Below, in pieces: positions 35,221 through 44,087 of a stretch of DNA of 64,000 bases. This stretch comes from Candidatus Gastranaerophilales bacterium (GTDB lineage Bacteria; Cyanobacteriota; Vampirovibrionia; Gastranaerophilales; Gastranaerophilaceae), in the NCBI GenBank assembly GCA_944325575.1, contig CALVAR010000005.1, positions 29,700 through 93,699 of the forward strand, written 5' to 3'. The translations under genes and the position numbers were made by a program. Position 1 is the first letter of the stretch; each line of letters opens with the position of its first letter. The notes below the pieces were generated by a model, which saw nothing but the letters and a program-made list of their open reading frames with translations, was not told where the DNA came from and made no database searches.

Positions 35221-36678
35221 ATGGCAGTCGGTAATATTTATGCGGTTATTTTAGCGGGCGGTTCAGGAAGCAGATTGTGGCCTTTGAGCAGAGAGCTGCA
35301 TCCAAAACAGCTTATGAAAATAGAAGATAATTACACTCTTTTTCAGTCCGCTTTTATTAGACTTGTCAATTGTATAGATGACAAGAATATCCTGAGTATT
35401 ACCAATATAAAACTGGAAAATCAGGTAAAAAACCAGTTAAAAGAAATGCAGGAAAAATTCTGCAGAAAATCCACATACCGTATTATCACGGAGCCTGAAT
35501 GCAAAAATACAGCACCTGCTATTGCGCTTGCTATTAAATATATTGAAAAACTCCAGCAGGATAAAAATATCAAAGAAGATGCAATAATCGTAACAGTGCC
35601 TTCCGACAATCTTATTACCGACAACGAAAAATACTGCAAGGCCGTTTCTGAAGGTATAAAACTGGCACAGGAAGGTTATATTGTTGCATTTGGTGTAAGA
35701 CCGGACAGAGCCGATGTCGGCATGGGATATATCAGAGCAAAAAATAACAGAAAAATCAGAACAATTGCTCCGGATGCATTAAAAGTGGAGTCTTTTATTG
35801 AAAAACCGGATCTTGAAACAGCACAGGAATTTGTTGATTCTGACAAATATTACTGGAACAGCGGAATGTTTGCTTTCAAAGCTTCTGTTATGATGGCGGA
35901 ACTCAAAAAATATGAAAGAAGTATCTACGATATTATCAAAGATGCGGAAATATCTTCTCAAACACCGACCATACCATATCAGGAATTTAAAGAAATGCCG
36001 GATATTTCCATAGATTATGCTGTTATGGAAAGTACTAAAAAGCTTGCAATGATTCCGCTGGAGTGTGAATGGAAAGATGTCGGCTCTTGGGAAGCGGTTT
36101 ACGAAATATCGGAGCTTGATGACAACGGCAATTATATTATGGGCAATGTTGTTGACCTTGACAGCAAGGACTCTCTTGTCTACTCCACATCAAAATTGAT
36201 TACAACAATCGGACTTAAGGATATTGCAGTTGTGGAAACAGAGGATGCTATCCTTGTTTGTGACAGAAACAGATCACAGGATGTGAAAAAAATCGTAAGT
36301 CATCTTAAAGAGAGAGAAGACTCTACACAGTACAATCACAAAACAGTATACAGACCATGGGGCTATTATACAGTGTTGAATGAGGGCTGCGGATTTCTGA
36401 CAAAGTGTATTTATGTAAATCCCGGTGCAAAACTCAGTATACAGCTTCACCATCACAGAAATGAGCACTGGGTTGTGCTTGAAGGCAAAGCTTATATTTT
36501 AAAAGGTGAAGAATATTTTGAACTTAATAAGGGTGAAAGTGTTGATATAGACGTTGAAGAAAAACATTCTATACAAAACCCCTATGATGAACCGTTAAAA
36601 ATCTTGGAAATACAGCAGGGTGATATCCTTGATGAAAATGATATTGTAAGATTCGAAGATATCTACGGAAGAGTATAG
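35221..36678 (+). CDS. manC: Mannose-1-phosphate guanylyltransferase / mannose-6-phosphate isomerase
   Basis: This two-domain enzyme makes GDP-mannose for surface polysaccharides. The N-terminal nucleotidyltransferase has LAGGSGSRLWPLSRELHPKQ (about 12-31), FIEKPD and VGSWEA. The C-terminal cupin isomerase has HRNEHWVVLEGKA and EKHSIQNPYDEPLKILEIQ. At 485 residues it is full length. The ribosome site CAGGAG lies about eight bases upstream. It is convergent with fliI, with six bases between stops. No gmd or other nucleotide-sugar genes follow. Confidence 0.95.
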   Translation: MAVGNIYAVILAGGSGSRLWPLSRELHPKQLMKIEDNYTLFQSAFIRLVNCIDDKNILSITNIKLENQVKNQLKEMQEKFCRKSTYRIITEPECKNTAPAIALAIKYIEKLQQDKNIKEDAIIVTVPSDNLITDNEKYCKAVSEGIKLAQEGYIVAFGVRPDRADVGMGYIRAKNNRKIRTIAPDALKVESFIEKPDLETAQEFVDSDKYYWNSGMFAFKASVMMAELKKYERSIYDIIKDAEISSQTPTIPYQEFKEMPDISIDYAVMESTKKLAMIPLECEWKDVGSWEAVYEISELDDNGNYIMGNVVDLDSKDSLVYSTSKLITTIGLKDIAVVETEDAILVCDRNRSQDVKKIVSHLKEREDSTQYNHKTVYRPWGYYTVLNEGCGFLTKCIYVNPGAKLSIQLHHHRNEHWVVLEGKAYILKGEEYFELNKGESVDIDVEEKHSIQNPYDEPLKILEIQQGDILDENDIVRFEDIYGRV

Positions 36679-36684
36679 CCGTAT

Positions 36685-38034
36685 TTATATATCCACCGGT
36701 GACATCATTTGAATAAGCGTGCTGATAGTGGTTTCCATACTTACGGAATCAGAAACTCTCTGCTGTAAAAAAGCATTAATCTGCGGCATCATTTCAATCG
36801 CTATATCGAGTTTTGGGTTTGAGCCGGCAACATACATACCTACATCGATTAAGTCTTTGTTCTCTCTGTAAAGAGCCATAGCTCTTCTCATTTTGGCAGC
36901 AGCTTCTTTATGCTCTGGTGTAGCAATTGCGGACATAAGACGCGAAATACTGCCCAGAATATCAATAGCCGGATAATGGTTCATCTCAGCAACTTTACGG
37001 CTCAAGAAAATGTGTCCGTCAGTAATACCGCGCACGGTATCTACTATCGGGTCGTTTATGTCATCACCTTCCATAAGCACTGTATAAAGAGCGGTTATAG
37101 AACCTTTCGGGCTGTTTCCCGCACGCTCAAGAACTTTTTGCAGCCATGAAAATATTGATGGAGGGTACCCTTTCATTGTCGGCGGTTCACCGATTGACAG
37201 ACCGACTTCACGTCCTGCCATTGCACAACGTGTAACGGTATCTGTCATTAAAAATACTTTTTTCCCTTGATCTCTAAAATATTCACATACAGAAGTTGCC
37301 GCCTGAAGACATTTCTGCCTGATTAAAGGAGGCTGATCTCCGGTAGAACATACCAATACGGATTTTTTCATACCCTCTTCACCAAGAGAGTCCTCAATAA
37401 ACTCTTTTACCTCTCTGCCGCGTTCTCCTATCAGCGCAACAACGTTCACATCAGCATCGGAATTTCTTGCAATCATACCAAGCATGGTACTTTTACCTAC
37501 TCCGGAACCCGCAAACAATCCCATACGCTGTCCGGCACCCATTGTAAGCGTTGCATCTATAGCTCTTACTCCGGTAGAAAACATAGTATTAATAATAGGT
37601 CTGTCAAACGGACTCGGCGCAGGCCCGTCTATAGATACCATCTGAGCATTTGATGTATCAAGCGGCCGTCCGTCAATAGGTTCTCCCATCGGACTTATTA
37701 ACCTGCCGAGAAGAAAATCCCCAACCGGCAGCATAATCGGTGTACCAGTTGTGGAAACAAGACTCCCCTGACCGATGCCTGCACCGTCATATAACAAAAG
37801 AAGCTGTGCGGTGTCACCCTTAAACGCAACTACCTCTGCGGGTTTTTTTTCGCCTTCCCATGTTTCGATAAAACATAAATCGCCAATTTTGAGCCCCGGC
37901 AGTTTTACCTCTACCGTAAGACCCAAAAGTTTTGATACAGAGCCTTTATACTGGTACATAGGCGTAGAGTCTATGATTTCAAAGGCCCTTTTTTTCATAT
38001 ATTCAATTGATCGTTCTGTTGATTGTTCTACCAT
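36685..38034 (-). CDS. fliI: Flagellar/type III export ATPase FliI (SctN)
   Basis: FliI is the F1-like hexameric ATPase that energises substrate unfolding for the flagellar-type export gate. The protein of about 449 residues has Walker A AGSGVGKSTMLGMI, IGERGREVKEFIED, VLMEGDDINDPIVDT and SRKVAEMNHYPAIDILGSISR, the FliI/SctN rather than ATP-synthase signature. I chose ATG at 38034, which has AGGA five bases upstream; an ORF extension to 38082 adds MINTCRHK and is less likely. It is last in the export operon, separated from flhA by a hairpin element. Confidence 0.95.
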   Translation of the reverse strand: MVEQSTERSIEYMKKRAFEIIDSTPMYQYKGSVSKLLGLTVEVKLPGLKIGDLCFIETWEGEKKPAEVVAFKGDTAQLLLLYDGAGIGQGSLVSTTGTPIMLPVGDFLLGRLISPMGEPIDGRPLDTSNAQMVSIDGPAPSPFDRPIINTMFSTGVRAIDATLTMGAGQRMGLFAGSGVGKSTMLGMIARNSDADVNVVALIGERGREVKEFIEDSLGEEGMKKSVLVCSTGDQPPLIRQKCLQAATSVCEYFRDQGKKVFLMTDTVTRCAMAGREVGLSIGEPPTMKGYPPSIFSWLQKVLERAGNSPKGSITALYTVLMEGDDINDPIVDTVRGITDGHIFLSRKVAEMNHYPAIDILGSISRLMSAIATPEHKEAAAKMRRAMALYRENKDLIDVGMYVAGSNPKLDIAIEMMPQINAFLQQRVSDSVSMETTISTLIQMMSPVDI

Positions 38035-38104
38035 ATTTTCCTGTGATTCTTTTAAAATTTTATGCCGGCATGTGTTAATCACGCCTAAATTAGTAATATC
38101 TATT

Positions 38105-38281
38105 TTAACAAAGGGGGTTTTGATTTGAATACCATATACGGAAATTCTTACAGCACCTTAACGAAACAACGGCAAGGCGAGTGTGTTTGAGGCTGTGTAA
38201 CAGCCGAGTTGCGAGCCTGAAGTTGAGTATAGGTGGTGTAGAATAGTAGTATCAGGTATGAAAATTAAAACCCCCTTTCAA
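38105..38281. repeat. Long imperfect hairpin element between fliI and flhA
   Basis: The left arm CAAAGGGGGTTTTGATTTG pairs with the right arm, which reads AAAACCCCCTTTC at 38270-38281. Pairing continues inward for about 48 bases with some mismatches (ATACC/GGTAT, then GGAAATTCTTACAGCACC with its counterpart). The loop contains GGCTG/CAGCC. It lies seven bases past the flhA stop and about 70 bases before the fliI start. It may be a palindromic insertion or an RNA-level attenuator or stabiliser. Confidence 0.7.
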
Positions 38282-38285
38282 AAAC

Positions 38286-40382
38286 TTACTGATAATCAGG
38301 TGCATACATTTCACCGATTGTATCAACAGCCTCTACCCTGATATCCGTAATCAACTCACTGTAAGATATTACAACGATTGTTGGAATATGTCTTTCAAGC
38401 AGCTGGTATAAAGGAAGCCTGATTCTTGGAGAGCACAGGATTACAGGCTGCCTGCCAACTGTCTGATGCGCTCTCATAAGCGTGGAAGCTGTTGTCTCTA
38501 TTAACTCCTGTACCTGCATCGGGTTCAGAAGGAACATTGTACCGAGCTCTGTTCTCTGACAGCTGTCATCAAGTGTTTTTTCCCATTCGCTGGAAAGAGT
38601 AAGTGCATAGAGTATTTTATCTTCAGTACAATGTGTCAAACAAATCTGTCTGCCAAGTGCAGCTCTTATACGTTCTGACAAAATATCAGGCTCTTTTGAA
38701 AATCTTGCATAGTCACAAAGTCTTTCAAAAATAAAGATAATATCTTTTATAGAGACTTTTTCTCTGATAAGGTTAACAAAGATTTTTCTCAAGTCACTTG
38801 TTGAAATAATTGTTGGAATAAGGTCATTAACAAGTGTCGGGTCTTGAGATTTAACAAGTTCCATGAGCTTAAGAACATCGGTTTTTGTCATAACCTCATC
38901 AACATATTTTCTTACACATTCTTGAAGGTGAGTTACAATTACATCGACAGAATCCACGGCAGTCAAATGATCATTGGGGTCAATCTGCGAAGGATCAACC
39001 CAGTATGCATTGGCCTGATATGTAGGATCAATATTGGCAATACAATCCGCAGGTGTAGGCTTACCCGTTGCATCCCACTGGTCCGCAATAACCATCAATT
39101 TTCCCGGATAAACAAAACCGCTTGCAACTTTATTTCCACGGATAGATATAAGATACTCATTTGCATCCAAGGCCGATGAATCCATAATCCTTATGTTAGG
39201 TATAATATATCCGAGCTCGTCAGTTACACGCTGACGTAATGCGGCGATTTTGGCCAACAACTGACCCTCCTGATCCGGATCCGCTATCGGCAGCAATCCT
39301 GAACCTACCTGCAGGCTCAAAACATCAACGCCCAAACGTTCATACATTTTATTTGGATTAACAAGATCCTGCATATTTTGCTTAACATTTTCCAATTGTC
39401 CGAGCTGTGCCTGTACATCCTGATTAACAAGTACCGAAAATGCTGCAATAATAATTACTATAGAAAATAAAAGGAACGGGAAAAACGGCAGTCCGGTCCA
39501 GTGGCTGGTAAATGCAATTAAGAGAAGGAATGCAACAGCACAGAACAAACTCATAGGTTTGCTCAAAATCTGTCCGGCAACATCAGCAGCCAAACTCGGG
39601 CTTGCGGCAGATGCACGTGTCATTACGATACCTGCTGATACTGCCATTAAAAGCGACGGAAGCTGGGAAGACAAACCGTCACCTATTGTTAATACGGTAT
39701 ATTTCTGAACGGCATCTGCAGCAGGCATTCCCTGTTGCAGCATACCTATACATAAACCGCCGACAATGTTGATGATTACAATGATAATACCGGCCATTGT
39801 ATCACCTTTTACAAACTTCATAGCACCGTCCATAGAACCGAACAGAGCTGATTCTCTTTGTAAATCCTCACGTCTTTTTACTGCTTCATCAGGTGATATC
39901 AAGCCTGCGTTAAAGTCCGCATCAATAGTCATTTGTTTACCTGGCATTGCATCCAGTGCAAACCTTGCGGAAACCTCTGCGATACGTTCGGCACCTTTGG
40001 TAATTACCATAAACTGTACGACTGTAATGATAATAAAAATTACAGCACCAACTACCATGTTACCGCCGGTAACAAATGTTCCGAATGCGTGAATAGCAGC
40101 GCCTGCTTCTCCTTTTGCAAGAATCAATCTTGTTGATGCAATACCGAGCACAAGTCTGTACATTGTACCGATAAGAATAATGGACGGAAATGCAGCAAGT
40201 TCAAGCGGTTTTTGTATGTATAATGATATCATCAAAAGCACGATACCGAGAGTAATGTTTAATGCAATTGAAAAGTCTATAACCCAGTTGGGCATTTCTA
40301 TAAGCAGGATAAGTATCAGCACTACAACGAATGCTGCAAGACCGAGTTCTGTTATCGAGTTTGAACCTTGTGCTCCTGCCAT
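38286..40382 (-). CDS. flhA: Flagellar/type III export gate protein FlhA (SctV)
   Basis: FlhA forms the nonameric ring of the export gate. The 698-residue protein has about eight N-terminal TM helices (up to about residue 320) with the FHIPEP-family cytoplasmic loop RIAEVSARFALDAMPGKQMT and IDADFNAG, then a cytoplasmic domain ending APDYQ. The early TMs begin ELGLAAFVVVLILILLIEMP. Length is normal. The ATG overlaps the fliH stop by one base, so the two are coupled. It lies between fliH and fliI. Confidence 0.95.
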   Translation of the reverse strand: MAGAQGSNSITELGLAAFVVVLILILLIEMPNWVIDFSIALNITLGIVLLMISLYIQKPLELAAFPSIILIGTMYRLVLGIASTRLILAKGEAGAAIHAFGTFVTGGNMVVGAVIFIIITVVQFMVITKGAERIAEVSARFALDAMPGKQMTIDADFNAGLISPDEAVKRREDLQRESALFGSMDGAMKFVKGDTMAGIIIVIINIVGGLCIGMLQQGMPAADAVQKYTVLTIGDGLSSQLPSLLMAVSAGIVMTRASAASPSLAADVAGQILSKPMSLFCAVAFLLLIAFTSHWTGLPFFPFLLFSIVIIIAAFSVLVNQDVQAQLGQLENVKQNMQDLVNPNKMYERLGVDVLSLQVGSGLLPIADPDQEGQLLAKIAALRQRVTDELGYIIPNIRIMDSSALDANEYLISIRGNKVASGFVYPGKLMVIADQWDATGKPTPADCIANIDPTYQANAYWVDPSQIDPNDHLTAVDSVDVIVTHLQECVRKYVDEVMTKTDVLKLMELVKSQDPTLVNDLIPTIISTSDLRKIFVNLIREKVSIKDIIFIFERLCDYARFSKEPDILSERIRAALGRQICLTHCTEDKILYALTLSSEWEKTLDDSCQRTELGTMFLLNPMQVQELIETTASTLMRAHQTVGRQPVILCSPRIRLPLYQLLERHIPTIVVISYSELITDIRVEAVDTIGEMYAPDYQ

Positions 40383-41128
40383 TAGATTTGTTTAAATGCC
40401 TCCTTTATAAGTTCAAGTTGAGTATCAATATTTGCATCTATTATTCCGTTTGATGTTTCTATGATTGCCGAGCCTTCGTCAACTTCTTTGTCACCCGTTA
40501 CATAGATTTTAGCCTCAAATTGTCCGGAAGACAAAAGTTTTGGAACTATTTCTTTTGTATATTCAACATCTGTAGGATTTACTTTAAGTATAATTTTATT
40601 TTCATCTTTAGCAAGGCTTTTCAATGCATCTTTCACAATTGCATCAAGTACGGACTTGTCTGTCTCAACTTCTTTTTTTATGATTTTTTCCGCAACTTTC
40701 AGTGCTATGTCTAAAATATCTCCGGAAATTTCATCATATAACTCTTCTTTGTACTCAAAAAATTCTTCCAGAGAATCTTTTAAATCATTAACAGCAGAGT
40801 GTGCTTCTTCCAGCCCTTTTTCAAAGCCCTCTTTAGAAGCCTGTTCTTTAATCATTATGGCTTCCTGCTGTGCTCGTGAGATAAGATTTCTGTCATCAAT
40901 TCTTCTGTAGCCTCTTCTTCTGTCGCCTCTTCGTCTTTCAGCTCTCTGGTTAAAATCAATTTCATCAAAATTAAATCCGGCAAAAATATCTGACGTATCT
41001 TCTTTTAATTCTTTTTGAGGCTCTTGCTGAACAGGTTCAACTATCTCAGGCTGTTTTTCTTCGACAGTCTGTTCTTCTTCAATTTTGGGTTTTACAACTT
41101 TTTTTTGATTATACTTTTTTATTATCAT
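40382..41128 (-). CDS. fliH: FliH/SctL-like export ATPase regulator
   Basis: FliH is a coiled-coil dimer that binds FliI and the C-ring. The 248-residue protein has a Glu/Pro-rich start (about 15-50), an Arg-rich patch RRRGDRRRGYRRIDDR (about 62-77), a coiled coil with QQEAIMIKEQASKEGFEKGLEE, and a C-terminal domain with AEKIIKKEVETD and DEGSAIIETSNGIIDA. The last segment matches the FliH/V-ATPase E-like ending. It is coupled to flhA and 17 bases from the FliG-position gene. Confidence 0.85.
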   Translation of the reverse strand: MIIKKYNQKKVVKPKIEEEQTVEEKQPEIVEPVQQEPQKELKEDTSDIFAGFNFDEIDFNQRAERRRGDRRRGYRRIDDRNLISRAQQEAIMIKEQASKEGFEKGLEEAHSAVNDLKDSLEEFFEYKEELYDEISGDILDIALKVAEKIIKKEVETDKSVLDAIVKDALKSLAKDENKIILKVNPTDVEYTKEIVPKLLSSGQFEAKIYVTGDKEVDEGSAIIETSNGIIDANIDTQLELIKEAFKQI

Positions 41129-41145
41129 CCGTTAATAACATCCGA

Positions 41146-42126
41146 TTATCTGTTAAATTTTTCTTCAATATAATTGCATACTATATCAGCAATTCTCGGC
41201 GGCAAATCACAGCTTACACTGCCCTGCGCAGCCTCTGTTACAAACATTTTTACGGTTTGTCTTTCTTTATTCATCATATTGGAAATTTTTGAAATATCCG
41301 AATTTTTTACAATATTATATAAGCGCTTGTACACTTTATTTTTATTGAGCTTTTTGGGCTGCGGCAGAGAGCTTTTTATTTCCGTAAGGCATTTTGCAAC
41401 AAGAGCAGGATCCAGTTTGTTTTCAAGATCTTCCATATTTGCATAGTCTCTCAAAGTGTTTGCTTCTTCCGGAGAAAATTTTTCTAAAAGCCCCTGTCTC
41501 TTTTCAAAAGGAAGATGTCTCAACACAATTGCAAAAGTTGCGAGTTTTAAAATTTTGTTATCGTTCTGAGGTGCGCTGTAACCTTCCGAAGGAGAAGCTC
41601 CGTTTGCCTGAGCGGCAGCCTCCTGCGCAGCCGCCTGCTGTGCCATCTCATCTATGTTGGAATGAGACAGAGCCTCTTTTACCTGTTCATCATTCAGTAC
41701 ACCTTTGCTTTTAAGTTCTTCAAGAGCTTCGTTGTATGCTTTTTTTACATGGAATTCTACTACTGCAATCATATCGCCCTGCGGCATATTTTTTATTATT
41801 GCGGTTTTGGCAATTTCAAATATTGTAAATGCAATTTTTTGTAAAATTCCGTCCCTAAATTGCGGGTCTATACCGCTTCTTATAATATCTATAGATTTGT
41901 GAAATGCCCATTCGCCTATAAACTGCGTGACGATACTCGCCTGATCGGCATTAAAGGAAATTGTTGTATCATTGGATATTGCTTCACCTGCCATATAGCA
42001 AAAGTTGTGCACAATATTTATAATATACTGTTTATCAGCATCTGCAATATCAGGCGGCAATGCCGGACCCACCTGTTCGGCAAGGCTTCTTGCAAATGCT
42101 TTAAAATCAAAACCTTCTATTGGCAA
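41146..42126 (-). CDS. FliG-position protein with FliG-like C-terminal part and novel N-terminal domain
   Basis: This 326-residue soluble protein sits exactly where fliG stands in standard operons (fliF-fliG-fliH). The C-terminal part (about 195-326) has LATFAIVLRHLPFEKRQGLL, which resembles the FliG middle-domain repeat (alvLshLPpekaaevl), and later basic helices. The N-terminal about 165 residues form a domain shared with the 31921-32907 membrane protein and not typical for FliG. An Ala/Gln linker (QQAAAQEAAAQAN) joins the two. I propose a divergent FliG. It may bind FliF, whose C terminus keeps a FliG-binding-like acidic tail. Confidence 0.6.
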   Translation of the reverse strand: MPIEGFDFKAFARSLAEQVGPALPPDIADADKQYIINIVHNFCYMAGEAISNDTTISFNADQASIVTQFIGEWAFHKSIDIIRSGIDPQFRDGILQKIAFTIFEIAKTAIIKNMPQGDMIAVVEFHVKKAYNEALEELKSKGVLNDEQVKEALSHSNIDEMAQQAAAQEAAAQANGASPSEGYSAPQNDNKILKLATFAIVLRHLPFEKRQGLLEKFSPEEANTLRDYANMEDLENKLDPALVAKCLTEIKSSLPQPKKLNKNKVYKRLYNIVKNSDISKISNMMNKERQTVKMFVTEAAQGSVSCDLPPRIADIVCNYIEEKFNR

Positions 42127-42304
42127 TGTATGCTCCCCCTGTTAGTTTTTTGTTAGTGTCGAGTTTTCATCTCTCCAGTTTAATTCCGGTTGTATAGTGT
42201 GTTTCGCCTTTCCGCTTCGACCTTCGTCGAACCGTTACGGGCTCCACCTCGGCTTAGGCTTTTCGGACTCTCACTTCTGAAAGCCATCCAATTTTTCACA
42301 CAAG
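42127..42304. other. GC-richer structured spacer between fliF and the FliG-position gene
   Basis: The 178 bases contain small hairpins TCGAC/GTCGA (about 42216-42229) and GGCTTTTC/GAAAGCC (about 42257-42285). Base composition is clearly higher in GC than the neighbouring genes. It interrupts an otherwise tight operon and includes the FliG-gene ribosome site CAGGGGGAG. It could be another repeat type, but no second copy was seen in this window. Confidence 0.5.
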
Positions 42305-43936
42305 CTAACTTTTTTCTATCCAGCTTTTTACATGTTCCGCAACATCCTCATCATCAAGTCCTTCCATTTCTGCAGCAAGATCAGAAAGTGTTGTGTTTAA
42401 CTCGGGAATAGGTCTTGCGGCAGCCTGTTTTTGCTCAAGCATACCCTGAGCAAGCTGGGTCTGTTTTTCAATAAGCTCTGCCGCTTTAAGATTTACATCT
42501 CTAAGCTGTTTTTCCTGATCCATGGATTTTTCTCTGAGCATTTCGATTTCTTCTCTTTGACGTTCCTGAGCTTTTTTAACTCTGTCAGAGAGGAATTTTA
42601 ATCCGACACCGAGGCCGATTAAAATCATTGCAATTGCTATCCACCACGGATTACCTGTGGAATCAGGTTTTGGCAGAGATTCCGGTTTATCCCCCGCAAG
42701 GAAAGGATCAACCGAGTCAGAAAATGCAATTTCTACATTTTCTGCTTTTGCTTTTGGCGAAGCTGCTCTTGCAATAAGCTCTTTTAACTCTTCCAGAGTC
42801 ATATTGGCAGGAATAGAGCTTTCTTCTAATGTAACAGCAATAGAAATATCTTCTATAGTACCGGGTTTAACAAGCTCGCTGGTTTGTATTTTGGGTACTC
42901 CGTACTGTGTTTCTCTTGCTGTTCTTGAGTAGCTTCTGTTTTGTGCCGAATCGGCATTATTTGCGGGTAAGCCGTTTGGCAGGTATACACTTACCGCGCT
43001 TATACCTTTATTTGTATCTCTTGTCTGGTCTCCAAGACCTTCTGAGAAAGTTTGTTCCGTTAAAGAAGTTTTCTTTGTAGGATCAAAGTCTATGGCATCT
43101 TTTTGCATAGGTGCCTGTCTTAGGTATGTACTTACCGTAACGGCATAATTGCCTTTGCCTATTAATTTATCAAGCTGCGTCTTTACTTTTGCCTGCATGT
43201 ACTGGTCGTTTTCCTCCAGTTTTGCAAGCATATCGTCATCCGCAGATGCAATGGAATCATATACATTACCGTTTGTATCCGTAATAGAAATATTTTCTGC
43301 CTCAAGTCCGTTTACGGAACCTAAAAGCAAGTTTCTTATTGCTTTGACTTTCATATTGTCAAGCTTATCGCCGCTTGGCATAACAAGTTGTACCGTAGCA
43401 GTAACAGGCTTTTCATCCTGCTCAAACATTACCTGCTCCGGTATAGAGATAAAAACAGAGGCATTTTCTATCGGCGGAATTTTTCTGATTAAGCGTGATA
43501 ATTCACCGTTTATTGCACGGGTAAGCCTGATTCTTTTATCCTCTTTTGTGGAGGTAAAATCACCTTTATCAAATATTTCAAGACCTACATTCTGATCGAC
43601 AAGCCCGCTTTTAACAATTGCAAGAAGCGCTCTGTCCCTTTGTGTCATAGTATATTTTTGCAAATAGAGAATTGATTTTTGTCCGTCAAGACGTCTTTCT
43701 GCAGTAATGCCTTCTCTTGCAAGAAGAGCCTGAATTTCTATAGCTTTACCGAGATTGTCCGTTGTAAGCAAATCCAGCGGTTTATCAATAACTTTTTCTT
43801 TTACTGCTTTCGGGGCACCGGAATTATTAGAAGACACAACAAGACCCACTGTTATAAACAGTGCGATAACGACTACGAGTCCCCCTATTATCCCATATAG
43901 TAATGGCTTATTTTCGAGTATTTTTTGAAAATCCAT
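42305..43936 (-). CDS. fliF: Flagellar MS-ring protein FliF
   Basis: FliF forms the MS ring that surrounds the export gate. The 543-residue protein has TM1 (about 14-34), the ring-building domains (LLTTDNLGKAIEIQALLARE; RLTRAINGELSRLI; PPIENASVFISIPEQ), a Ser/Asn-rich insert around 320-340, and TM2 (about 430-450, WWIAIAMILIGLGVGLKFL). The cytoplasmic tail ends DLAAEMEGLDDEDVAEHVKS, like the FliG-binding tail of FliF. It is the first gene of the operon; a promoter is expected in the 150 bases upstream. Confidence 0.93.
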   Translation of the reverse strand: MDFQKILENKPLLYGIIGGLVVVIALFITVGLVVSSNNSGAPKAVKEKVIDKPLDLLTTDNLGKAIEIQALLAREGITAERRLDGQKSILYLQKYTMTQRDRALLAIVKSGLVDQNVGLEIFDKGDFTSTKEDKRIRLTRAINGELSRLIRKIPPIENASVFISIPEQVMFEQDEKPVTATVQLVMPSGDKLDNMKVKAIRNLLLGSVNGLEAENISITDTNGNVYDSIASADDDMLAKLEENDQYMQAKVKTQLDKLIGKGNYAVTVSTYLRQAPMQKDAIDFDPTKKTSLTEQTFSEGLGDQTRDTNKGISAVSVYLPNGLPANNADSAQNRSYSRTARETQYGVPKIQTSELVKPGTIEDISIAVTLEESSIPANMTLEELKELIARAASPKAKAENVEIAFSDSVDPFLAGDKPESLPKPDSTGNPWWIAIAMILIGLGVGLKFLSDRVKKAQERQREEIEMLREKSMDQEKQLRDVNLKAAELIEKQTQLAQGMLEQKQAAARPIPELNTTLSDLAAEMEGLDDEDVAEHVKSWIEKS

Positions 43937-44016
43937 TTAAAGTTTTTCCTGCCTCGTTAATTACGATTATACTATCAATTACGGTATAAGTTAACCGCCT
44001 GTGAAAGATTTCACGC

Positions 44017-44045
44017 AAAAAATCATCAATATGGATGAGATTTTT
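44017..44045 (-). terminator. Intrinsic terminator after the alpha/beta-hydrolase-like gene
   Basis: On the minus strand AAAATCTCATC pairs with GATGATTTT around a six-base loop, followed by T6. It lies 43 bases past the stop at 44088 and before the fliF promoter region, isolating the two units. Confidence 0.7.
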
Positions 44046-44087
44046 GTCTCCTCTATATTAATGATTTTTTCATAAAAGTCATGAAAA

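Noticed and set aside
36685..38034. ATP synthase beta or Rho-like assignment for the ATPase
   Set aside because: Neighbouring fliF, fliH and flhA and the SRKVAEMNHYPAIDIL motif point to FliI/SctN.
38105..38281. tRNA gene in the flhA-fliI spacer
   Set aside because: The fold is one long hairpin, with no T-loop GTTCRA or acceptor CCA pattern.
43149..43595. Plus-strand frame of 148 residues
   Set aside because: It is antisense to fliF and Ser-rich, as expected for reverse reading of that gene.
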